The notes: generated by a model not told the origin, from the sequence alone. DNA of 55,748 bases from an uncultured Rubritalea sp. (GCA_937132085.1 CAKZNV010000053.1:1-55748); one strand, 5' to 3'. Positions 6,725 to 14,997 are shown, numbered from the stretch's first letter. A program made the numbers and translations.

Positions 6725-9016
6725 TTATTCTTGTGGTTGTTGGTTAGTATCTCTGTCTAATTTTTCCTTCTTGAGAACGAAGTCTTGATCGTGCTTACGA
6801 CCTACCTGATCTTGGCGAACCTTACGTTGTTCTGCTATAGACTTCGTATCGAAGTCCTTACGATCCTGCTCACGGTCTTTGCGCTCAGACTCGGCGATCT
6901 TCAGATCCTGCTCTATCTGAGCAGCGTTAGCACCGCCCTCCTCGGCTTCACGAGCCTCAAGGTCTTGAAGTAAGCCATCACCCTGTGCAGCTAACTTAGC
7001 CATGTCCTGAGCGTATGACTGACCCTCTGCAACAGTAGTCTTGTTCCGAAGCAGTTCATCAAGGTGTAGTCCTCCGTGATTCTGTAAACCAGCGAATGTC
7101 ACAGCATCTTCTCGTGTCCAAGGCTTAAGCTCGCCACGTCTGATAAGGACGGCTTGTTGCTTAAGGTGTATCGGCATGTGATCTTGATGAACGTCCTCTA
7201 CTCCAAGAGGAGTATCTATCCCAAGAACTGAGTCACGAGCAATCTGCTCAAATTCAGACTCAGCAGTTACACGTTGTGCAGATGAGATCTTAGGAAGAAT
7301 CTCAGTCAGCTTGTCAGCGAACTCTGGATCATGTGTGATGAGCGTTGTGAATCTACGGATGATGAACGGTCTGACAGCTGCTGGGTAGTTGTTGATGTTC
7401 TGCATAAGTAGTTCCGCAGCTGCTAGGTCAAGATCACTCTCTCCGCTGAGAGAAGACCTGACGCACTTAACTTTGATATTCTCAAAGAATCCGAACTTCT
7501 GTTTAGCAAGCTCCTTACGTTTGATACCCTTAGCTTTAAGCTTATACCTGAACCATTTAATCTCCTCATACCCAGGTGATCCAGGATCTACCTTACCTAT
7601 CAGGAATCTACGGACTATCTCACGGAAGAGAATGTCGAGGCTCTTGTATGCGTCAGCGATGCGAGATCCCTGTGTAGCTTGATCGTCACCCGCTTGTCTA
7701 ACAGCTTGTGTTCGTAGCTGCTGGTCTCTACCAGTGTTAGAGAATCCGCTGCCAGATATGGCTGCTGAGTTCTGCTGTAGAAGAGCCATAGGATTTGAGA
7801 GACCTCCGCCTCCGTTAGGGAAGCTGAACGGTGCTAGGTTGTCAGGAACAATAGGATCTCTTGCGGGGTCCCAACCCATCAGACCTTCGGTAGATCCTTT
7901 GCCGTTGTCTTGAAATCTAGGGACGGCACGTAACTTCTCTCCGTCATACCAACGATTCATTAGTTCCTCTGCATCAATATCAGAGTTATACTTGATCTCA
8001 CACACACCTTTTGAACCAGAGAATTTCTTCTCTCCTCCAATGGAGGCATCGATTACGAATAAGTGCATCCACTCAGAAGGTCTCTTGTAGAATGCTGGCA
8101 GATGGGCAATCACCTTAGCCTTTCCCCCGTCATCGTTAGTTATAAAGTTATCCGTAAAGATAGTAATATCTACAACCTTACTCTTAAGAGCCTTGTCAAA
8201 TCTGACTTCATAGTAATACCAGACACTTGCTTTGGTCTTGTTACCATCTTTGAATCCGTCTGTGTTAGTAGCTTCACGATCCTCGGACTCATGATCACCA
8301 GCAGTGCCCACACTATCCTTCTCGATGTTCGATTCAATTTGCTTGATGATCTTTTTAATCAGAGGTTTGTCCAGATTGACCTCGTCACCCTCCTTGAGAG
8401 TATCGTCAATCTCTCGTTGCTCATCGGTAAGATCGTCATCTTCTTCCTCATCCGACATAAGCTCCTTGAGCTGCATGATTGTCAACTCTCTTGGAGCAAA
8501 TGCGTATGTCATCTCCGAAGCATCAGATCCAGTTGAGTCTGGGAATAACATCTTAACATGAAGCTTGGGACACCAGTCACTATCCTCTGGGTAGACACAC
8601 GCTGCTCTGCCAGAGATAACGATCTCTCCAGAGACGGATCTCCAGAAGGAGCCGAACTTACTAGTGTTATAGATAGCCTCATTGATATACTCATTCACAA
8701 AGGCAGACTCTGTCTCAGTCTGATCCAGGTCGCCACGTAGAACGTCTACATCTACTATCTTGTTAGAGGTAGACCAGAGTGCGTATAGCTTGATCTCTAG
8801 GATGTGAGCAGCAGCGTAACCAAGTAGGTGATTTGTTAGAGTCTCTAGGTTCTCCTCATCCCCCTCTTCCTCAGTCATGATAGGCTTACCGTTGTAGAAG
8901 TCTCGTATGATACATTCACGTAGCTCACGCTCGCTATGTTTCTTACGGACACTGTCTTTCTCACAGCACAGTTCTGTCGTGCCGCTGAAGAAGTTAGATT
9001 TTAGTTTTAGTGACAT
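6725..9016 (-). CDS. Portal protein
   Basis: This 763-residue protein lies downstream of the large terminase and upstream of the scaffold and capsid genes, with size and layout matching podovirus portals. It would form the dodecameric DNA gate at one capsid vertex. Consistent features are an acidic segment at ~195-240 (SDEEEDDDLTDEQ), a glutamine-rich tract at ~410-450 (ALLQQNSAAISG, GRDQQLRTQAVRQ), and a long charged C-terminal helix (~690-763, LKIAESERKDREQDRKDF) that may be a barrel or crown. No enzymatic motif is expected or seen. The start ATG at 9016 follows an A/T-rich leader only 4 bp from the preceding stop. Confidence 0.85.
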   Translation of the reverse strand: MSLKLKSNFFSGTTELCCEKDSVRKKHSERELRECIIRDFYNGKPIMTEEEGDEENLETLTNHLLGYAAAHILEIKLYALWSTSNKIVDVDVLRGDLDQTETESAFVNEYINEAIYNTSKFGSFWRSVSGEIVISGRAACVYPEDSDWCPKLHVKMLFPDSTGSDASEMTYAFAPRELTIMQLKELMSDEEEDDDLTDEQREIDDTLKEGDEVNLDKPLIKKIIKQIESNIEKDSVGTAGDHESEDREATNTDGFKDGNKTKASVWYYYEVRFDKALKSKVVDITIFTDNFITNDDGGKAKVIAHLPAFYKRPSEWMHLFVIDASIGGEKKFSGSKGVCEIKYNSDIDAEELMNRWYDGEKLRAVPRFQDNGKGSTEGLMGWDPARDPIVPDNLAPFSFPNGGGGLSNPMALLQQNSAAISGSGFSNTGRDQQLRTQAVRQAGDDQATQGSRIADAYKSLDILFREIVRRFLIGKVDPGSPGYEEIKWFRYKLKAKGIKRKELAKQKFGFFENIKVKCVRSSLSGESDLDLAAAELLMQNINNYPAAVRPFIIRRFTTLITHDPEFADKLTEILPKISSAQRVTAESEFEQIARDSVLGIDTPLGVEDVHQDHMPIHLKQQAVLIRRGELKPWTREDAVTFAGLQNHGGLHLDELLRNKTTVAEGQSYAQDMAKLAAQGDGLLQDLEAREAEEGGANAAQIEQDLKIAESERKDREQDRKDFDTKSIAEQRKVRQDQVGRKHDQDFVLKKEKLDRDTNQQPQE

Positions 9017-9020
9017 AGTA

Positions 9021-9695
9021 TTAGTTCCATCGATTTAATTGTTGTGCCTGTTTATATGTGATAACAGACTTGCCTAGTTTGGCGTTGACTTTGTTATGCG
9101 TATTGAACAACCACTGTCTAGCATCAGCTAGTTTGTGGATAGGATTGGTCCTCAACATGCTCACATACTTTGAAAATTCTCGGAAGCATTCGATGCAACC
9201 TATGCGTGAGGCGTGGACTGGATTCAAAAGTTTTAGAGTGGTCTCAACTCGTGATACAAATTCGTTAAACGAGTAGCTGGAATCGTCTACGTTGAGGTAG
9301 TTAGCCATAGCGTTCCATTCAATACTGCCCCACTCTGACGGATGGTGGTATTCATGCGGAGTAGCATCATGCTCGTGACCGACTACCGCTGCCTCTATGA
9401 TGTTCTTAGGAACTACCATGTTGTTGTCACTGACTCTACTCATCCATTGATAGTTGAGCGTGAACCATAGGTTATCGTCTGATATATCTACACCGTTATC
9501 TGTAAGCAACTTCTTAGACTTATTGAATACCTCATTAGGAGTTGCACCCGACACAGTAGATTTATTCTTCTTGACTATGAACGACACTCGCCAGCCTCCA
9601 CGAGGAGTGGTCATGCTGGTGACTAGACACCTACCGACCTTAACGGTTCTGCCACGTCTATCAATAAGACTCTTCTTATCTGTAAGTATGATCAT
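9021..9695 (-). CDS. Hypothetical protein between terminase and portal
   Basis: This 224-residue protein belongs to no family I can name. The N-terminal third is beta-rich (RGRTVKVGRCLVTSMTT, GGWRVSFIVKKN). The middle has a His-rich stretch (GHEHDATPHEYHHPSEW), and the C-terminus is helical with two nearby cysteines (IGCIECFREF). The ATG (9695) overlaps the terminase stop (9692) by 4 bases, so the two are likely translationally coupled. Position suggests a packaging accessory or connector role. The His/Cys residues might bind metal, but no known motif is complete. Confidence 0.7.
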   Translation of the reverse strand: MIILTDKKSLIDRRGRTVKVGRCLVTSMTTPRGGWRVSFIVKKNKSTVSGATPNEVFNKSKKLLTDNGVDISDDNLWFTLNYQWMSRVSDNNMVVPKNIIEAAVVGHEHDATPHEYHHPSEWGSIEWNAMANYLNVDDSSYSFNEFVSRVETTLKLLNPVHASRIGCIECFREFSKYVSMLRTNPIHKLADARQWLFNTHNKVNAKLGKSVITYKQAQQLNRWN

Positions 9696-11719
9696 ATTCT
9701 CTTAGCTCTCTTAATTCTAAACTTTCCTGTAACTCTGCTCTTTGAATTACTATCACCCTTTACTTCAGACTTCAAGGACTTTGTTACCATACCCTTAAGA
9801 CTAGCCATACCTACCAGACCTACCAACACGTCTCGGTCATCGGGTGAGTATTTCCACTGGTGCTTGTAGCTCTTCTTGTCCTCACATTTCTTCTTCTTCG
9901 CCTTACCTATCTCCTCTACACGAGTTCGTGCCAGCTGGATAATCCCTTCCTCACAAAACTCTCCCCCTCTGAACTGGCGACTGTTGAAGAGGTCAGCCGT
10001 CAAGTAGCAGAGTTCCGAGATCCTGTCCTCGCAGTGCTCATCCGTGGTCTTGTTGAGGCTCTCTAATCGATAGCCGTCTGGCTTTCTATTATAACCGAAA
10101 GGTTTGCATGATGTTCCGATGTAGCGTGCCATAGAAGGTCCTATGTCCTCACGCATCGAGAAGTCATACCCAAAGTTGTCTGGTGAGATTCCGTGCTCCT
10201 GATTCTTCTCAGCACACTGGATAGCCAGCTGGTCCTCAATCGATACCTCAGAGTCTACCACGACCTGGCTTGTGTCGATTCCGACCATCCTCATGCGATC
10301 AAACCAGAACTGATTATACTTAGCATCCTTGACAAGTGTCAGCTTTTCAAAGTGATGAGTGACTTGAAAAATCATCTCAACAGTTTCGGCTCCGAGTCCG
10401 TCCACAACTATCGCATGTCCGAAGCTGGCAAATCCCCACTTAGCTTCATCCTTTCCTCCGAATGCTGGGTCACAGAATGATACTCGTGTGTGATCCCCTG
10501 TTACAGTAAACCACGGATCTGTGTAACGAGATCCAGAGATCTTGGATTGAGACAGCACCTTGTTGTTCTCGGCATCGCCCCTGACAGGGAATGATCTGGC
10601 TTGGGAGTAGAACGTGTTACTCTCCGTTCCCTTCTCTGCCAGTCTGTCCCAGTCTTCCTGATGGAACAGGTATGAGTATATCTTACGCTTAGCTTGTATG
10701 TTAGCAGCTCGCTTACCATCGAATCGCAGAGTCATCGAACGCTCAGCTGACGACCATAGGTGATCGAGTTCAACGTCTAGGTCTTTGTATCTGGCAACAT
10801 CCCCTTCGTATCTACCAACAGGCTCGCAGATCATACCACCCATATCATCCTCAGACTTGAAGTTCTGGGATGTAATCACCATGAAGTTCTGAGACTGTAG
10901 GTTTGGTAACACTGCGAGGTAGGCGAAGTTTCTTACCTCATTGATCTCGTCAAAAATATGGAGGATCAATCCTCGTGTGTCATCGTTACTCTTCTTGGTC
11001 TTGTTACCTTTAAGCTTAGAAGCTTCCTTAGCATCTACTACCTTTATAAAGCCAGCTTTAGCTAACTTAGGAATAGCTGTGATGTATCGGTCTTGGTAGA
11101 CAAATCCTTTAGGGAAGAGTGCCGTCTTCTTCTCTCCGTCTTCATGCGGGTGAGTGAGACAGATATTGTCCCACATCTCCAAGATGTCTCCCCAGACCGT
11201 AGACTCGGAAGTATTGGTATAGGGGTTTAGAACGTAGATGGATGTGAACTCTGGATCGATATAGAAGCAGCAGAAAGCTATTCTCACCGACCCAGCTGAC
11301 TTTCCCGCATTCTGGGAGCCAATCAGGTTCAAGGCTTTTATACCGTGGCTGAAGCTCATACAGAACATCTGAGTAGCATCTGCTATGGTAGGCGTGATGT
11401 CAGTGTTCTCATCAAGCAACGCCATCAGAGTTAGAAAGTGCTGGTAATACTTCTTGCCGTGAACAGACTCGTATGCCCATTGCTCACGACCAGCTTCAAA
11501 GAGGATCTCCTTCTCGATCTCATGAGGCTGCATAGCCTCCTGTAGTATCTCTCCGTCTTTGTTTCGGACTTCACCATAGATAGGATCGTCCCAGTAGCTG
11601 ACGCTGCCCATCAGCTTCTTGCCAATGGACTTTGCGTCTAGCTTTTTGTCAGTCCAATCAAACCATGTGTCATGTAGTTTGAAGTTCTTGAACGGTGATT
11701 CTGGTAGAGTATCTTCCAT
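9692..11719 (-). CDS. terL: Terminase large subunit (packaging ATPase-nuclease)
   Basis: This 675-residue motor pumps DNA into proheads and cuts concatemers. The ATPase has a Walker A-like P-loop GSQNAGKS (residues 134-141) and a Walker B LILHIFDEI with D257/E258. The coupling-type motif VITSQN follows at ~282. The nuclease half begins near residue 410 with RVSFCDPAFGG, where D417 is a predicted metal ligand of the RNase H-like fold. The P-loop is atypical but is acceptable in terminases. It lies upstream of the portal as usual. No certain small subunit is next to it; the 133-residue gene upstream is too divergent to call, and an HTH protein at 17154-17663 is an alternative. Confidence 0.93.
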   Translation of the reverse strand: MEDTLPESPFKNFKLHDTWFDWTDKKLDAKSIGKKLMGSVSYWDDPIYGEVRNKDGEILQEAMQPHEIEKEILFEAGREQWAYESVHGKKYYQHFLTLMALLDENTDITPTIADATQMFCMSFSHGIKALNLIGSQNAGKSAGSVRIAFCCFYIDPEFTSIYVLNPYTNTSESTVWGDILEMWDNICLTHPHEDGEKKTALFPKGFVYQDRYITAIPKLAKAGFIKVVDAKEASKLKGNKTKKSNDDTRGLILHIFDEINEVRNFAYLAVLPNLQSQNFMVITSQNFKSEDDMGGMICEPVGRYEGDVARYKDLDVELDHLWSSAERSMTLRFDGKRAANIQAKRKIYSYLFHQEDWDRLAEKGTESNTFYSQARSFPVRGDAENNKVLSQSKISGSRYTDPWFTVTGDHTRVSFCDPAFGGKDEAKWGFASFGHAIVVDGLGAETVEMIFQVTHHFEKLTLVKDAKYNQFWFDRMRMVGIDTSQVVVDSEVSIEDQLAIQCAEKNQEHGISPDNFGYDFSMREDIGPSMARYIGTSCKPFGYNRKPDGYRLESLNKTTDEHCEDRISELCYLTADLFNSRQFRGGEFCEEGIIQLARTRVEEIGKAKKKKCEDKKSYKHQWKYSPDDRDVLVGLVGMASLKGMVTKSLKSEVKGDSNSKSRVTGKFRIKRAKRI

Positions 11720-12121
11720 CTAAGGTATGATAATCTTGCTCTCCTCTTCTTCAGGAGGTTCGTCTTCAAATTGAGTAGGATTTGTTAGAACGTATGTTCC
11801 AGTCACATCCTTCTCGTAAAATGGTAGTATGCTGAAGCTAGGGTTGATAGCTATAGCTCCAGTTCTAGGGTTATGGATAGCATTCGGTTCTCCGAACAGA
11901 GTGTCGCTTATAGCCATGCCTATGAAGGTCATGATAGCCTGTCTCTCGTTCTTGTGAAATCCTCTGAACTCACGAGGACTCAGAGGTATGCTTATGTTGG
12001 CTACGAATACGATAGGAACCCAGTATCTTACTGCGTTCTGTGTCCATCGTATCTGAGGCTTCTGCTGAGCAGCTACCTCCGCCTTGGTCGGCTTCTTATC
12101 TTTCTTATGTTTCTGTCCCAT
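11720..12121 (-). CDS. Hypothetical protein directly upstream of terL
   Basis: This 133-residue protein has a basic, Lys-rich N-terminus (KHKKDKKPTKAEV), a hydrophobic middle (RYWVPIVFVANISIPL) and an acidic tail (EDEPPEEEESK). Its stop abuts the terminase ATG, so the two are expressed together. Small terminase subunits often sit here, but I see no helix-turn-helix, so that assignment is not supported. A packaging accessory role is plausible. Confidence 0.7.
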   Translation of the reverse strand: MGQKHKKDKKPTKAEVAAQQKPQIRWTQNAVRYWVPIVFVANISIPLSPREFRGFHKNERQAIMTFIGMAISDTLFGEPNAIHNPRTGAIAINPSFSILPFYEKDVTGTYVLTNPTQFEDEPPEEEESKIIIP

Positions 12122-12131
12122 GATAATGAAA

Positions 12132-12155
12132 GAGGACGGTTTTTACGCCGCCCTC
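12132..12155 (-). terminator. Hairpin between the acidic-protein gene and the pre-terminase gene
   Basis: An 8-bp stem (GAGGGCGG with CCGTCCTC, one G-U pair) with an A-rich loop is followed by TTTC on the minus strand. It lies between the stop at 12176 and the next ATG at 12121. It is a likely rho-independent terminator or attenuator that separates the preceding small late genes from the packaging module. Confidence 0.6.
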
Positions 12156-12175
12156 CATTAAGTGTTTGAGTTGTG

Positions 12176-12784
12176 CTAGTTAGCTGCGAGTGCCAGTGCT
12201 AGGAGCTTGGCGTTAGTCATACCGTAATCGCTCTGTGCCATCTGGTCAAGCTTTCTAAGCGGGACGAGATCGACTTCGATTACTTCACCCTTGACCATGA
12301 GACTGACAACCTGTGTAGTAGGCTTCTCTGTGAAGGTGATGATCTTATCGGATTTGCTGGTCTGCTCAATCTCTACTGATGTGCCGTTGGCAAGCTTCAG
12401 GTAGAATCGGAAGCCAGCAGGTTTATCTTTAGCTTTAGCTTTATCTTTAGCTCTAGGCTTAGGCTTGGCAGGAACTGGATCAGGTTCAGGCTCTTCCTCC
12501 TCTTCCTCCTCAACTTCTTCTTCAGCTTCTTCCTCTTCGGACTCAGCTTCTGGCTCTTCTTCTTCGCCGTCCTCCTCCTCGTTATAAGGATTGTCTCCGC
12601 CGATCTTAAGATTCACTAACCATTCATCATGCTCCTCAAGGGAGTCGAGATAGGCTACGAAAGTTGAGTCCTGGGTTTTAGTAGTAGCTCCGATTGCAGC
12701 AGCTAGTGATTCTTTATCGAGAGAGCCACCTTCTTGAAGGTGCTCAATAAGTTTTTGTTGCTTTGCTTTGTTAATACGTGACAT
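12176..12784 (-). CDS. Acidic low-complexity protein
   Basis: This 202-residue protein starts at ATG 12784; an in-frame upstream ATG at 12829 is less likely because the A/C-rich leader typical of this phage precedes 12784. Residues ~65-105 are almost all Glu/Asp with a Pro-Lys stretch after it (PAKPKPRAKDKAKAKDK). The ends look folded: an N-terminal helical segment (SRINKAKQQKLIEHLQEGG) and a C-terminal beta-rich part (FRFYLKLANGTSVEIEQ). The next upstream gene makes a very basic protein, so the pair may interact electrostatically. Function is unknown. Confidence 0.75.
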   Translation of the reverse strand: MSRINKAKQQKLIEHLQEGGSLDKESLAAAIGATTKTQDSTFVAYLDSLEEHDEWLVNLKIGGDNPYNEEEDGEEEEPEAESEEEEAEEEVEEEEEEEPEPDPVPAKPKPRAKDKAKAKDKPAGFRFYLKLANGTSVEIEQTSKSDKIITFTEKPTTQVVSLMVKGEVIEVDLVPLRKLDQMAQSDYGMTNAKLLALALAAN

Positions 12785-12799
12785 AGTTGTTGTGTGGTT

Positions 12800-12829
12800 G
12801 ATAAGGTGTGGGGTGTTTAGCTCCCCCAC
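12800..12829 (-). terminator. GC-rich hairpin before the acidic-protein gene
   Basis: On the minus strand AGGTGGGG pairs with CCCCACACCT across a short loop, leaving two unpaired bases. It lies between the stop of the basic protein (12880) and the start of the acidic one (12784). A weaker CCTGA/TCAGG hairpin precedes it. There is no clear U-tract, so it may be an mRNA-stabilising or attenuating structure. Confidence 0.4.
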
Positions 12830-12879
12830 CTGACCTCTAGGATCAGGCGCAGCTTCTTAGACACTGACACCCTAAATTT

Positions 12880-13242
12880 TTAGATACCTAGTTTGAGTTG
12901 TGCTTCGCTCTCGATCTGATCCTTCTGCAACTTCAAGACGAAGTTACGAGATACTGTGACTAGCGCAGAGTCGTCATTGCCAAGAAGCTCCTTGATCTTG
13001 CCGAGTTCGATCTCAGCGAAGAGTGGGATTCCTGATTGGCGGTTACGCTTCTTAGGCTCCCCTGCCTTAGCTTTAGGTTTAGGCTTAGCTACAGGAGCTG
13101 GCTTAACTTTAGCAGCTGGCTTGGTAGCTTTAGTGACTGCCTTCTTAGCTACCTTCTTATTAGGTGCTTTTTTGACTGTCTTCTTAGCAGCTGGCTTTTT
13201 CTTAGCGGCTGCACGTTTACGTGGTGGTTGTGGTTTAGGCAT
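12880..13242 (-). CDS. Lys/Ala/Pro-rich H1-like DNA-binding protein
   Basis: This 120-residue protein is extremely basic over residues 1-68 (repeats of KKAPNKKVAKKA, KPAAKVKPAPVAKPKPKAK), resembling histone H1 C-terminal tails and bacterial AlgP/HU-tail sequences. The C-terminal 50 residues appear folded (IPLFAEIELGKIKELLG). It could coat nucleic acid in the virion or condense intracellular DNA. The upstream region 13243-13304 carries a TTGACG box with an A/T-rich stretch (TATAGA) at -10 distance, so it may have its own promoter. The neighbouring acidic protein could be a partner. Confidence 0.75.
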   Translation of the reverse strand: MPKPQPPRKRAAAKKKPAAKKTVKKAPNKKVAKKAVTKATKPAAKVKPAPVAKPKPKAKAGEPKKRNRQSGIPLFAEIELGKIKELLGNDDSALVTVSRNFVLKLQKDQIESEAQLKLGI

Positions 13243-13304
13243 AATAGTTCTGTGGTTAGTTCGGGTATAGTTATCTATATAACTAAGTTCGTCAATAAGA
13301 AATT

Positions 13305-13721
13305 CTATAAAAGTTTCAGATCTTCTTTGTCTGACTTATTGTTTAAAGTGTAAGTCCATTCTAGGTATCTCCTGATAGCCCACGCTACGTAGTAGGCGTG
13401 AAACTCCTGCGTCTTCAAATGGTCTGTGAATCCAATACTCTCTGCTGATCCAAATGCAGCATGGACTAGCTCATGCGCTGTAGTAGCAGTGCATTGATCA
13501 AAGTCATCGGACGGGTGTGATCCTACCCATAGTAACTGCTTATGACCACAATCCCAACATCGTCCTTTCGCCCCGTCTTCGTTGCCGTCACCGAATGTTT
13601 CTGGCTCTGAGTTTGGATCGAGTTCTTTTAGTATCTTGTCGAAGTCCTGTCTATCATACTCCCCTACGATAATAGTTACTTGGAGACCGTAGAGCTGCTC
13701 TGATGCGTGTAGGTATTCCAT
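13305..13721 (-). CDS. Predicted zinc metalloprotease-like protein (HELVH)
   Basis: This 138-residue protein has an HExxH zinc-protease motif (H83-E84-L85-V86-H87 in TTAHELVHAAFG). A possible third ligand lies in the following helix (QEFHAYYVAW, residues ~105-114). A CWDCGH pair (C55, C58) resembles half of a zinc ribbon. The start is placed at ATG 13721 because it overlaps the preceding stop in a TAATG, giving tight translational coupling; the frame stays open 20 codons further upstream. It is encoded with late genes, so prohead maturation protease or host-protein cleavage are possible roles. It has no export signal. The catalytic assignment rests on the motif alone. Confidence 0.72.
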   Translation of the reverse strand: MEYLHASEQLYGLQVTIIVGEYDRQDFDKILKELDPNSEPETFGDGNEDGAKGRCWDCGHKQLLWVGSHPSDDFDQCTATTAHELVHAAFGSAESIGFTDHLKTQEFHAYYVAWAIRRYLEWTYTLNNKSDKEDLKLL

Positions 13722-13978
13722 TACATTTTTACTTTGCTGAGGGACTCTACTACCGACTCGACAGTATCTTGACTGTCGCAATCACAATCAACGACAGAGT
13801 GCTCTTTAAGATACTCAGATGGACCGTGACTGTCCATAGATCTTTGCATGACTCGGCACGTCTCTTGTTTCATCTGGGTTGCGATCTCGTCTGTGAGAAG
13901 TGATCCTCCGTCTGCCATCAGTCTGGCTATCTGTCCTGCTAGAGCTACCCGATCTTCTAGTGTTGTTATCTTTGCCAT
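13721..13978 (-). CDS. Hypothetical first gene of the packaging-side late operon
   Basis: This 85-residue, mainly helical protein (EDRVALAGQIARLMADGGSL) has a Cys-Asp cluster CDCDSQD near the end. It is the first gene after a terminator (14039-14062) and a good minus-strand promoter (13989-14016), so it starts the main late transcript on this side. Its stop overlaps the start of the HExxH protein gene by one base. Function is unknown. Confidence 0.72.
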   Translation of the reverse strand: MAKITTLEDRVALAGQIARLMADGGSLLTDEIATQMKQETCRVMQRSMDSHGPSEYLKEHSVVDCDCDSQDTVESVVESLSKVKM

Positions 13979-13988
13979 AGTGATGAGA

Positions 13989-14016
13989 CTTATAGCTGAT
14001 CCTATAGATAAGTCAA
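13989..14016 (-). promoter_or_regulatory. Sigma70-like promoter for the late leftward operon
   Basis: On the minus strand TTGACT (14011-14016) lies 16 bp from TATAAG (13989-13994), each one base off consensus. It sits just after a strong terminator and just before the ATG at 13978. The predicted leader would be very short. It should allow host RNA polymerase to start the capsid-packaging operon. Confidence 0.65.
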
Positions 14017-14024
14017 CATTTAAT

Positions 14025-14062
14025 TTACAAAAGAAAAAGACTGCCTCCGTGAAGAGACAGCC
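14025..14062 (-). terminator. Rho-independent terminator downstream of the GT29-like gene
   Basis: A 9-bp stem (GGCTGTCTC with GAGGCAGTC, two G-U pairs) with loop TTCACG is followed on the minus strand by TTTTTCTTTT. It ends transcripts of the 14175-15834 gene group. A second perfect hairpin, GGGATC-ATGA-GATCCC, lies just upstream at 14081-14096. The region 14063-14174 has no gene. Confidence 0.8.
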
Positions 14063-14174
14063 TTCCGTTTCCAGGTAAGAGGGATCATGAGATCCCGATT
14101 AGACAAAAATGCCAAGAAGATAATGGCTAGTGGATTTACTTTCTAGCAGTCTGCTTGAGGTTCGTCAACAACTT

Positions 14175-14669
14175 TTATTTTTCTACGCAGCATTCCAGTA
14201 AGCCTACCTGAGAATGCTTGCCTGATCTGAGCTGGTGGGGTTGACTTCTATCGAACATGTTGAATCCGAAGACACGGGATCTGTCTAATCCGTATGTTCG
14301 GTGAATCCAATACAGCATGGCGATGCCTGTGCTGGGTTTCGGAACCAGCTTGATAAGATCCTCGTAGATGTCAACAGGCATGAACTGGACGTATGCTTTC
14401 TTTAAGTTAGCTCGGTTCGTGCCTGGGTATTTGACTAGATACTTATTTACGTTCAACGGAAGTGGGCATAGGATGTGTTGATGCTCCCTGAAAACTACAT
14501 CGCTATAAAAGGACGTGACCCAGTGTGTGACCTTACTACCGACCACACTACTATGATCGCCCAGCTTGTAATTGTTGAATCGAAGAACGTGCTCGGCTGA
14601 ATCGATCTTGGCAGCGTTGCTGGAGTCTTGAGGAGCGTTACCGACAACAGAGTAGTTACGGCTTAGCAT
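14175..14669 (-). CDS. GT29 (sialyltransferase-like) glycosyltransferase
   Basis: This 164-residue protein carries shortened versions of both sialyl motifs. The L-motif-like stretch is SVVGNAPQD (residues 7-15) through HVLRFNNY (27-34). The S-motif-like stretch is PKPSTGIAMLYW (110-121). It should use a nucleotide-activated sugar, often CMP-sialic acid in this family, and transfer it to a glycan, but donor and acceptor cannot be told here. It is shorter than cellular enzymes and has no membrane anchor. Its ATG overlaps the previous stop by 14 bases. It may modify a host surface glycan to block superinfection, or a virion protein. The assignment rests on motif resemblance. Confidence 0.72.
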   Translation of the reverse strand: MLSRNYSVVGNAPQDSSNAAKIDSAEHVLRFNNYKLGDHSSVVGSKVTHWVTSFYSDVVFREHQHILCPLPLNVNKYLVKYPGTNRANLKKAYVQFMPVDIYEDLIKLVPKPSTGIAMLYWIHRTYGLDRSRVFGFNMFDRSQPHQLRSGKHSQVGLLECCVEK

Positions 14670-14886
14670 ACCGTCTGAACTTGAATCCTTTCTTTATGAA
14701 GAAGGTTTTAAACAGGATGTCACCGTGATGAGTCTCAAAGCCCAGCCTCGCACACGTCCTCAGAAAACAGTTCCAGAATCCTTTAGCACGATCCTGCTTT
14801 TTTAATATCACGATGCGCTCCTTCTTTTCTTTTGATAGAAATGGATTAACTATATTACCCCTCTCGTTCTTGAATATGTTTTTCAT
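14656..14886 (-). CDS. Small basic protein coupled to the GT29-like gene
   Basis: This 76-residue protein is rich in Lys, Arg and Phe (KERIVILKKQDRAKGFW, FFIKKGFKFRRYAKP). I recognise no family. The start is placed at ATG 14886, the first one after the promoter at 14894-14921; the open frame upstream to 14955 would cross that promoter and a terminator. It overlaps the GT29-like gene by 14 bases, so both are probably co-translated. It may be an accessory to the glycosyltransferase, but that is inference from position. Confidence 0.55.
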   Translation of the reverse strand: MKNIFKNERGNIVNPFLSKEKKERIVILKKQDRAKGFWNCFLRTCARLGFETHHGDILFKTFFIKKGFKFRRYAKP

Positions 14887-14893
14887 AGACCAC

Positions 14894-14921
14894 ACGATAG
14901 ATACCGTTATCTGTAAGTCAA
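14894..14921 (-). promoter_or_regulatory. Minus-strand promoter for the GT29-like pair
   Basis: TTGACT (14916-14921) lies 16 bp from TATCGT (14894-14899). It comes directly after a terminator (14931-14997) and just before the ATG at 14886. The -35 is good and the -10 is moderate (4 of 6). Confidence 0.5.
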
Positions 14922-14930
14922 TCAAAAACA

Positions 14931-14997
14931 AAAGACCACTGGAATGAAAGCGCATCGGATATATCTACGACTGCCTCCACTTAAACCAGTGGTCCTT
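14931..14997 (-). terminator. Terminator upstream of the GT29-like pair
   Basis: AAGGACCACTGG (14986-14997 on the minus strand) pairs with CCAGTGGTCTTT (14931-14942) over 11 of 12 positions. The loop contains GGAGGCAGTC, also found in the 14039-14062 terminator. TTTTGTTTTTG follows on the minus strand. A smaller CCACT/AGTGG hairpin overlaps it (14977-14992). It should end transcripts from the genes and RNA to the right. Confidence 0.65.
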
